This document shows positions 54,386 through 64,000 of a stretch of DNA of 64,000 nucleotides, piece after piece (within the stretch, counting starts at the first letter, position 1; each line of letters opens with the position of its first letter). A program made the position numbers and the translations under genes. Origin of the DNA: Sordaria brevicollis (Eukaryota; Ascomycota; Sordariomycetes; Sordariales; Sordariaceae); the NCBI GenBank assembly GCA_033439795.1, contig JAUTDP010000013.1, positions 1,911,489-1,975,488 on the forward strand, written 5' to 3'. The notes beneath the pieces are model-generated. The model searched no databases. It was not told where the DNA came from and was given only the letters and a program-made list of their open reading frames with translations.

Positions 54386-55990
54386 TTCGAAAAATTTTCG
54401 TAATTTTTTATTCTAAAGGAATTCTTCCAAGGATTTTCCCTAGTTATAATTTAAGAAAGGAGGTACAGGATAAGGATATATTATAATAAGTTAATTTAAA
54501 GGAAATATAATAATAATATATTGAGTAGATTAAGAAAGAAAACTATAGAATAAATTTCGGACTTTTATATAGAAAGAAAGAAAGCTCTAAAGGAATAAAA
54601 GGAGAGAAGGGTAATTAGAAAAAAAAGAAAGAAGGTTAAGCAACTTTTACTAAAATAATAATTAAACTTTATTTAATCTTTAAGATAAAAATCTTTTTCA
54701 ATTTGGTAAAAATTAATTCCTTAATTAAATTTTTAAAACTTCCTAACCCTATTTCTATAATAAGTAAAAGAAAAAATATAATTAAATCGAAAAAAATATT
54801 CCTATTATCAAATTACTCCTTTCTCCCCTATAAATTTACTCTTTTTTCTACTCTTTTAATTTTATTAAAAATTTTTAATATAGCTCTTTTCCCAATTATT
54901 ATAGTAGTAGTGGTTATTTAGAGTTATTTTTCTTCCTTATTTTAAATAGTAATAAGGACGAAATTAAGTTTCAAATTTCCAATTAAATTGGCTAAAGCGG
55001 ATTTAATACCTTAAAACGATAAAACTAAGAATTTTAGTAATTTAATAATTGTAAGAAAAGAATAATAAAAAATAAATATCGAAATAGAATTAGAAATATA
55101 TTATCCTAAATATACCGCGGGATTTACTATAGAAATAAAATAATATATAGAATAAATGTGAATATAATTATAACCCTTTTAATATTAGTTATTATACGTT
55201 ATAAAAACGTCCCTAAAAATTAGATTAGGAATAAATTATAGATTTAGAAGACTTATAAATTTCGATATTAAATAAATAATAACCGATTAGCCGAAGATTT
55301 GATAATAAATTCCCAATTCCGAGGCCGATAATTAAAATAAATATTATTATTAAATTAAAAGCTTCGCCCCGATTTTAATATTAAATTAATATTTTACGTA
55401 AGTCCGGTAAAAGGGTATATATAAACGAATAATAACCGGCGCCGGGGCTTCGAATATATAAAATATTTATTTAATAATTTTAGGAACTTTATTTCAATAT
55501 ACATTATCGGAACTTTTAAAATATAATATATTTATTTAACGGTTTTAAACCCCTTTATATTAGTATATAGTAATTTATTTAATTAAATTTAATATATATT
55601 ATATTATTTAATATTAATTAAAGTATAATCTATCCTTTATTAGTAAAGGGCTAAATTTCGTATAAAAATATAATAGTACTTTATATTAGCGTTTATTTAA
55701 TAAGAGGTTCCCCTTAAATACTTTTTACTATTTTATATTCTTTATTAATAATAAATTAATAGGATACTCGTCGATATTAATATTAAAATTAATAATTTCT
55801 ATTTATAATAATTTTTAATCAATAATTAATTTATTTATTATATTTACTAATCCCTTTTCTATATTTATTTCTTCGCCTTTTTATTTATTTCCCCCTATAC
55901 TTTTTATACGTTCTTTACCCTTTTTTCCCCTAAATATAATAAATTTTGGTTAAATTTCTAACTATTAAATTTATCCTAAAAATAAGGATA
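54386..55990. other. RIP-mutated DNA upstream of the second gypsy gag
   Basis: It presumably holds the 5' LTR and leader. TTTTGGTTAAATTTC at 55,937-55,951 could be a primer-binding site. The open frame 54,703-54,921 lies here without coding features. Confidence 0.3.
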
Positions 55991-55999
55991 GTAATAATT

Positions 56000-57400
56000 A
56001 AAATTAGTAATAAAACCCTAACCCCGTTTTAAATTAAACGATTATAATATTCCTTATATATTCCTCAAAAGACTTTAATTTTAAGAAGAAATTTAAAAAT
56101 AAGAATATTATTAAATTCTTCTTAAATTTCGAAAATAAAACGAATTTCGTTAAATAGCGTAATAACGAAGAAAAGATTAACGTATAATATTAATAGTATA
56201 AACCCTAATCCCGAGATATTACTAAAGGTATTATCCGCTCTATTAAAAAAGAGAACGAACCCATTATATAAATAAAGTTTTATAATAAATTCTGTATTAT
56301 TTATTATATTTACGACTTTAAGTAAATAGATTCTAATGTAAATAACTTCTAAAATTTTTACCGTAAACGTACTAAAAATAATAAAAAAGCCGTTAATAAT
56401 ATTATTTTTAAATATTATTAATTATTAATTCGGTAAAAGTAAATTAATTAAAAAATTATCGAGAAGTTAATAATTAAACGCTTTTATAAAAAATTATTTT
56501 ACTATTATTGTATTAATTTTATTATTTATTTTAATAAAGATAAAGATAAATTCTTTAAAATAATATAAATTAACTTTTCTACGAACCTTTTTAATTAAAT
56601 TACTATTTACTATCGAAGTAAAGATAACGATTCTAATTTTAATTTTAATAATTCTTCTAATTCTTCTAACGATAATAATAGTAATAAAAATAATAAAGTA
56701 ATAGAAAAGATTATTACTATTAAAATTAAAACCTTTAATAGTAAAAAGGATTTTAATAAAAAAAAGATTACGATTATTAAATAAAAAATTATTAAAGAAC
56801 CCGTTATTATAAATGCCCTAACTAAGAGTTTTTAAAATATATAAATTATTTATATTAAGGTAGCGAATTAATAAATTAAGAATCTTGAAAATCGTTTCCG
56901 AAATTTCCTTAAAAGTAATTATACTCCTTAAATTAATATTATAATAGTATAATCGACTAAATAAACTCAACCAATAGAAAATATAACTTACTATTAATAT
57001 AAATAATTTAATTATGTTTAATATTAATATAAGGATAAAAATTATTATATAAATAAGGGATAAATTTATTAAATTAAAGTTAATAAAGAATAAAGCCGTA
57101 AGTAGTAATTTTATTTAGGAAATAATATTAAATTAGTATAATATATTCCGAACGATATAATCTTTATTATTTTTTGTATAAACCGCCTTAAAAATATATT
57201 TAAATCCTATATAATTTACTATAATAAATATTTTAAATATAATAAATTCTGGAAATAGGAAACCGAAATTTATTTTAATAGGTTTACCCCTAATTTTAAT
57301 CTTTTAAAACCAAAATATTAATAAAAATAGTAAAAGGTCTAAAATCGTTACCGAATTAATTTTTAAAATAATATAATTTTAATTAATAAATTATCTTTTT
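56000..57400 (+). pseudogene. Decayed Gag with probable zinc knuckle
   Basis: A single phase over about 1.4 kb has RIP stops only. A capsid-like helical part is followed by a Ser/Asn/Asp-rich linker (56.64-56.70 kb). At 56.97-57.04 kb the pattern Y-x-x-Y-x(4)-Y-x(3)-Y-x-Y appears, as a CCHC-type knuckle would after TGY-to-TAY mutation of its Cys codons. The motif call is inference. Confidence 0.45.
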
Positions 57401-59739
57401 AAATTAATTATAGCCTAATTAGTCTATATTTAACGTCTTTTCCTCCTTTTATTCAAAAGTTTTTTTTAATATTTTAAATCTTAAAGTAAATTATAAAGAG
57501 GGAAATTATTATTATATTTATTTAAACGCGGGGAAGATTAATAATTCTTTATAAACCCCCTTTTAATATAAATCGAAAAGAAAGGTTATAATTATTACCT
57601 ATAAGAAAGCTAAATTTTAACCTTTATATAAAGGATATAATAGATTAAAAAGACGTACGAATAATAGTAATTAAAACTGTATTTAAATTGGCTCTTTAAT
57701 TAAAATTAATTCTTACCGCCGCCGTTAAGTCGCTAAAACTTATAAACGAATTTCCAATTAAAATTTAGAAACTTCTAATTAATAAATCCGTTTCTAAATT
57801 TAAAGATTTTAATAACTTTAAAGATTATATAAATTATAAAATTATTTAAATTAAAGAGAATTGCCCGATTATTAGTAAAATTATAAATATTAAATTATAA
57901 ATTACTTTCGAAAATATAATTATAATTACTCCCGAATCCGGTTAATTATTTAAAGAATTAATTAACCTTAAATATTATTAAAAGGCCTTTAAAGAAACCC
58001 TTTAATTAATATATAACGGTAGTACTATTAAAGATAATAGCCTAAAAGTTAATTAATTCTACTTATATAATTTATAAATTAATATTATTATTACGGTATT
58101 TAAAGAACCCTTATATAAAGATTAGAAAAAGAAATTTAACGATATTTTTACCGTATAAATATATTAATCTTATTATTAAATCGTAAATCCCAAAACGGTA
58201 TTTAAAGACGAATTAATTCGAATTTATAAAGAGGATCTCCAAACTATATTCTATAACGAAAAATTATTATTTAATAAAGAGGTTACGCGTATATAAAACC
58301 TTTTTACGCTAATAATTAATATTAAATTTAAAAGTAGCGAAAAGGTTATAATTCTTTTAAATAGTAATATAGAAATTAATATTATATTTACTAATTTAGT
58401 CGATAAATTTAATTTTAATAATATAAATTATATAATTGCTAATATTAATTTTAATAGCGGAAGGGTATAATTTAAAGGTAAAATAATAGAAAATATTTTT
58501 CTATTCGATAAAAATCGGAAAGTATATTTTATAATTATTCGGAATTAATTCCCTCGTTATAAAATCTTATTTAGTTTTCTATTTATTAAAAGTATTAACA
58601 TTATAATAAATTATATTAATATTAGAATTATTCGTATTTATTTTATTATAGGAGGAATAAAAATTAATATTCTTTTCGCTATTAAGGAATAAATAAACGC
58701 CTTTAAATAACGGGTTTAATTCTTCTACTATAATTATTTGCCCTATTATTGCAAATAATACTTAAGAATTTATTCTAACGAATAAATCGCTTTATAAATT
58801 TATTAAAATAAATTTAAAAGAAAATAATAAAAGATTTATAAAAGGTATTAAAATTAATAAAAATAATAAAAATTACCTTTCTTTAAAAAAGGAAATTACG
58901 GATACTATTATCGTTTTATTATATAGTAAAAAGTATAATAAAAAAGTATTATCCGATTACTTTTAATTAATTAAAGAAATTAATTTAAAATATTAAAGGA
59001 AGAATATAAATAATCCTCCGGAAAATTAATTACTAGTAAAATAATAATTAGAAAGTAAAATAATATAAAACCGAATAAAGAAAAAGATCCGGAAAAGTTT
59101 TTTTCGAGAATTACGAAAATTAATAATTAAGAACGCTAAGGACTAAGGGAAGAAAATCCCAAAATTTAAAAAAAATAAAGGATATTCCGTCTTTCGCTAA
59201 TTTATTTTCTTCTATATTATTACGAAACTCTTTTTTATTTATTTAAATTAATACTTTATATAAAAGAATCGTTTAGAAAATAAAATTAATCGATAATACG
59301 TTTTCGGATAGTTTTAAACCCGGTAATAACCTTAATTAAAAAAATAGAAATTCGAAAAAGTCCGGTATAAAATCTAAGAATAATTAAATAATTTTCTATT
59401 TAAATAGGATAAATATATTATTCTACGATTTACGGAACTAATTAAAAGTTTGTAATTAACGCTTAAAAAATTTTAATAAATTTTAAAAAAGAACGAATTA
59501 TTTAACGAAATTAAAATTGAACTTTTTATTTATATATTTTTCAATTATAAAAAAGCCCTTACTTAGGAATTTTTTAAATATAATTTTATTTATAAAAATA
59601 TAATAAAAAAATAAAAGATTAAAATGGTTATTTATTTAATTTAATAAATAAAAGTAATTTTTATTCTATAGGTTTTATATAAAAAAGTTTATAATTTATT
59701 TAAGGAACGTATTTAATGCGGAATTTTAGAAGAGAATTA

Positions 59740-60260
59740 TATTTTTCATCGGAATAATTGGTTTTTTATTTAAAAAAAGGATAAAAAACTCCGGTTAGTT
59801 AATAACGTTTAGAAGATTAATAAAGTAATTATTTATAATATTAATATACTTTTAAAGTACGAATTTTTTAACGAAGATTTTATTAAATACGAGATTCTTT
59901 TTTTATTAAATTTATTTTTAAAATACGATAAAATTTAATTTAATAAGGAAAATCGGGATTTAATAATATTTTTAATACTTTTCAATCTATTTTATATAAT
60001 AATATTACCCTAAGGAGGAACCAATTGAATTATTCAATTTATAAAGGTAATAATTAGGATTTTTTATAATTTAATCCTTAAAGTATATTAATTTTATTTT
60101 AACGATATTTATATTAAAGGTCCGAAAAGCCGGTATAATAACGAATTAATTAATAATAAAGGAATTCGATGCTTTATTTACGAATATTTTATTAATATCG
60201 ATAAAGTATTATTAAACGTTAAATTTATTAGCAGAATAATTGCTATAGCCAAATCTTAAT
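59740..60260 (+). pseudogene. Decayed reverse transcriptase of the second gypsy element
   Basis: The phase contains NIPSKYEFFNEDFIKYEILF-like RT fingers (around 59.85 kb) broken by RIP stops, then a LP-Q-GGTN stretch (60.01 kb). The catalytic box FYFNDIYIKG is at 60,092-60,121, where Y-x-D-D has become F-N-D by a GAC-to-AAC change. Confidence 0.6.
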
Positions 60261-61199
60261 AGTATAAATAAGAAGCAATTTTAATCGGTTATATTTATAA
60301 TCTTAAAGGCAAATTTCTAAATAAAGTTAAAATTAAAAAGATTTACGAATAGATTTATTATATTATTAAAAAAGTTAAACCCCGAGGAAAAGAATTTAAA
60401 GAATTTCGAACTTTTTTAAATATTATTAGTTATTACCGAATTTAGATTAAAAATTTTAAAATTATCGCTATCCCTTTATACGTTATTATAAAGAAAGGAA
60501 TTGAATTAATATAAATAGAAAATTAATAATTTATTATAAAATATTTTTAATATAAAATTATTACTATTTTAATCTTTATAACCTTCGTTTATAATAATAA
60601 TAAAATAATTATTTATTTCGTTACCGATATTTATATTAAAAGATAAGGAATAGTTATTAAATAATTTAGCTTCGATAAAAAGCGATATTTTTATAGGTTT
60701 GAAAGCGGTATTTAATTACTAGCCGAAATTCGTTATAATATTATTAAATAAAAGTTTCGTAATTTATTCTATATTTTTAAACGATTAAAACGTTAATTTT
60801 TTAGTACGTATTTTATTATTAAAATAAATATTTAAATCCTTATTTATTAATTTAACGGCGCGGTAAACGATATTTTTAGTGCCCTTTTTATATAGTAGAT
60901 TATTTAGATAAAATACTTCGATTTTAATATAAAATATATCCCCGGAATTAAAAATACCGTAATTAACGGCCTTTCGCGGAAACCCCCTAGAAAAAGTAAT
61001 TTGGAAAAGAAACGCTTTGAGGAAGATATTAACAATTTTATCGACGTTTAAATTTATTATTTTTTCATTAAGAAATATATAAAAAGGGAGCGGATTTTAT
61101 TCAACGAATATTTTAATTATTCGGAAAATATAATTCGCTATTTATTTTCGCTCTACGTTCCTATATAATATAATAAAATATTTATTATACGGCAAACCT

Positions 61200-62320
61200 T
61201 TAAAAAAAACGCCTTTAAATATTTCGTTTATTATCGAAGGTTTTAATTACGAATAATTTATAAATGTATTTACCTTCGTTTTTTAATTAACGATAAAATA
61301 CAATAGGAATTAATTATATAACATTATTACGACGAAACCGGCTATTAAAGAAGGGAAAGAATTTATAAACGGATTATTAAATATTATTATTAATATAGGA
61401 TATATATTTAAATCGAAAATATAATCCGTAATTATACTATTTATTAAATATACGCTTTTAAACGTTATAAAGATAAATATAAATAATTATTTCCAATTCC
61501 TTAACTTTTTAGCCAATAGACTTTAAACGTCTAATATTTACCGGGCGGAAAAGGAAAATAATAAATATTAATTAAAATTAAAAATAATTTAATAAATTAT
61601 ATAGAAGTAAAAATTCTTTTAGTATTAATATTGAAATATATTATTATTTTCCTCCGGGAAATATTTTTACGTTAGGGATATCTTTTTAGTATTTTTATCG
61701 ATAATAATTCCGAATTTTAAAAAGAATTTACCGAAGCGTTTAATAATTTCTAAATCCCCTTAATACGAATAGCGCCTTATAATTACTAAATTAATAGAAT
61801 TAACGAATAAAGGTATTCGGTAATTATTATAATATTAATTAAATTAATAAAAGGAATTAATAAAGGATAGAGGGATTTACTCCTTTATATCCTTTTTACT
61901 AATTATATTATTATCCGTAATAATTACGGATTTATTCCTTTTTAATTAGTTTATAATTATAATCCTATTATATTTATTAAATTCGACTATTTATTTTAGA
62001 GGTTAATCGAATAGGAAAAGTATTTAGAAAAATATATAATAAATAAATTAATCGCCGCCGTCGTTTAAATGCATTATAATATTAAATACCGCTTTTAATA
62101 GGCGGCTAAGAAGGTTGCCGATATTAGGAAAAAAGCTACTATACGAAAAAATTCCGTTAATTTCTATAAAATAAGACCGAAAAACGCTACTATTAATATT
62201 AGAAATTTTATCCTTATTTATAATAATATTTAGGGAATTAATATAAATATTATTAAGAAATTAAATTATAAATAGAAAATCTTTATAAAATCGTTAATAT
62301 TATTAATGGAAATATTTATT
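61200..62320 (+). pseudogene. Decayed integrase of the second gypsy element
   Basis: An HHCC-like region (LIIQHYYDETGY-type stretch at 61.32 kb) is followed by a core with FIDNNSEF (61.70 kb), INERRYSVIIIILIKLIKG (about 61.80-61.86 kb; the N-x-x-N-E-R motif) and DLLLYILFTNYI (61.88 kb). A C-terminal chromo-like or GPY/F-type region (KTRPKN..., FILIYNNI, LNYKQK) runs to about 62.3 kb. Confidence 0.6.
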
Positions 62321-62700
62321 ACTACGCTTAATTGGACGGACTTCGTTTTAAAAGGTTAATTTCTTTTAAAAATATTAAGAAATATATTCGCCGAAATATA
62401 TATTCTTTAATTTTAATAAAGAATACGAAGAATTCAATAATCTTAATACTATTAACGGTTTATAAATCTTTAAAAAGTCTAAATTAACGAATATTTATTT
62501 TTTATACAGGAATAAACGCGAAGATTAAAAATAAATAGATTTAGACCCGTTAAAATATTAAAAGAAAATACGAATAAAATTAAAAATTTATTATCGAATT
62601 AGAATTTATTAAGCCTAAAAGCCTTTAGTATTATTTTAATAAAGACGAAGTCGAATTAGAATTGGAGTTAGAATTCGAATTAAAACGAAATTAATATTTA

Positions 62701-64000
62701 CACCTAAATTTAGATTTAAACCAATTTCCGAAATTAGGAATAATATATTCTTAATATTTATTTCGTTACTTTTTACTATTATTCGTTATTATTTTATTTT
62801 TATACGAAATTAATTCGTAGGAATTTTTATTAATTTCGAAGGGAAGTATATATAATATATAAATTTTATATTTTATATCTATCTTCTTTATTCCCCTTAA
62901 TTATACTCTTAAAAACCTTATTAACCCCTTTTATTTAATTAAATTTTTCGCGATTTTTTTTTTCGGAAATTAATATTTATATAGATAAGAATATAGGAAG
63001 TTTTTGAAAATTATAAAATATAGATTTTATTTTTCTATATTATAAATATTAATAATAATTTTTAATAAAACCCCTATTTATTATTAGAAAACCTTCGAAG
63101 TTAATTAAAATTTTATACTCTTAATTAAAATCTTCCTTATTATCTTTATTATCCTCCTCCTTATCGTTTTCGTTATCCTCGTTATTATCCCCGTTATCGC
63201 TTTCGTTATTTTCTATATTTTTTTCATTTTCTTCATTATTACTTTTATTTTTACTATTATTATTTTCGCCGGTAATAAATTCTTCGTTAAAGGAATTTTA
63301 AATTATTATTATTAATATCAATTATTCTTCATTTTTATTATTAATTTCTATTATTATTAATAATCGTTTAAATATATTGCGATTACGCGGGATTATAACA
63401 CCTTTTCCTTTTAACCCTAAAGTTTCGGATTTTTAATATATATATTCTAACTACTATTTATAATTAATAGGGACGGGTTCTTTATTAATAATTTAACGGT
63501 AAGGAAAAATATTATTAATTAATATCGAACGGGTACGATTAATATTATAATTTTAAATAAAATATTTAACTTAATTGGACTTTAAAATTTTAATAAATTC
63601 GGGATTAAAACTTTCGATCGGGTATTTTTTAATAAATTTAAAATTGCTTAAAAATTTAATAAATACCGAATAATCTAAAGCCGTTTTATTATATTAAATA
63701 TAATTATTATAAATCCCCCCTTTAATATCCTTATTTAAAGATTTATAACCGATAAAAAGAGCTTAAATAAAAATATATTCTTATCATTAATTAGTAGTAT
63801 ATACCGATATATACGTTTTTCGGAAATTAATATAATACGAATAAATAATCCTTTTAAAAAAAAGATAATAATTAATAGAAGGATATTAATAAAATAAAAG
63901 AATATTTATTTATTATTAAATAATTAAATTATTAACTTAAAGGATTTTTCTTTCTTTTTTTATATAAATAAGTAATAACCCTACGGTTAAATTCCTTTTT
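62701..64000. other. RIP-mutated DNA to the right edge
   Basis: The minus strand around 63.1-63.3 kb encodes an acidic Asn/Asp/Glu-rich tail if read through RIP stops, and further minus-strand protein-like sequence continues to the edge. The element or gene it belongs to is not identifiable. Confidence 0.3.

Larger units (their letters stand above)
56000..62700 (+). mobile_element. Second Ty3/gypsy retrotransposon, gag-pol, RIP-mutated
   Basis: The plus strand decodes continuously in gypsy order: Gag (56.0-57.4 kb), protease (58.3-58.6), RT (59.7-60.3), RNase H (60.6-61.0), integrase (61.2-62.3). It is a different family from the element at 27.3-36.1 kb: the sequence around each motif differs and the Gag ends in a zinc-knuckle-like region. 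LTRs were not identified, so limits are those of the coding region, and the right end may lie beyond the window. All frames carry many RIP stops. Confidence 0.75.

Noticed and set aside
54703..54921. 72-codon open frame
   Set aside because: Pyrimidine-rich leader/LTR-type DNA upstream of the second gag; hydrophobic composition follows from T-richness.

Overview
The window looks like a chromosome segment of a filamentous ascomycete, most likely a Sordariales fungus of the Neurospora type. The reasons are short spliceosomal introns of 50-77 nt with CTAAC/CTGAC-like branch sites, an arginase with the exon and start layout of Neurospora aga, an intron-containing tRNA-Asp, and two very AT-rich blocks in which CpA/TpG is almost absent while CpG persists. 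That last pattern is the footprint of repeat-induced point mutation (RIP). The species cannot be fixed from the sequence alone.

Layout. (1) 1-8,835 is normal-composition DNA: a partial Pro/Ser-rich gene at the left edge (-), a Gln/Ala-repeat protein (+), a secreted NLP-family protein (-) and a divergent mitochondrial-carrier-like protein (+). (2) 8,927-39,181 is a 30.3-kb RIP-mutated block bounded by 36-37-bp perfect inverted repeats. The flanks carry a short target duplication (CTTGG, or TTG). Deleting the block and one duplication copy gives an exon that stays open across the join and ends at a consensus GTAAGT donor, so the block is best read as one insertion that has received further insertions. 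Inside it are a PIF/Harbinger-like DNA transposon (8,963-12,550), several mostly unrecognised ORFs on both strands (12.7-27 kb, one resembling DUF6589), and a RecQ-like helicase gene (-). The helicase gene is split by an 8.7-kb Ty3/gypsy retroelement with 291-bp LTRs (27,344-36,090). (3) 39.2-52.1 kb is gene DNA: a putative GPI-anchored surface protein (+), an atypical SDR (-), a GT90/CAP10-like glycosyltransferase (-), tRNA-Asp(GTC) (+), a MARVEL-like membrane protein (-) and arginase aga (-). (4) 52.1-64.0 kb is a second RIP-mutated block with a second Ty3/gypsy gag-pol (+, about 56.0-62.7 kb) and other decayed ORFs; it runs off the right edge.

The host genes form no evident pathway; they are individually transcribed housekeeping and secretory genes beside heterochromatin-type DNA. 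The decayed ORFs were found by reading frames whose only stops are TAA/TAG codons that RIP can create from CAA, CAG or TGG. Their limits are approximate, and no restored proteins are given. The strongest lead is the 30-kb TIR-bounded, RecQ-carrying, multi-ORF insertion.
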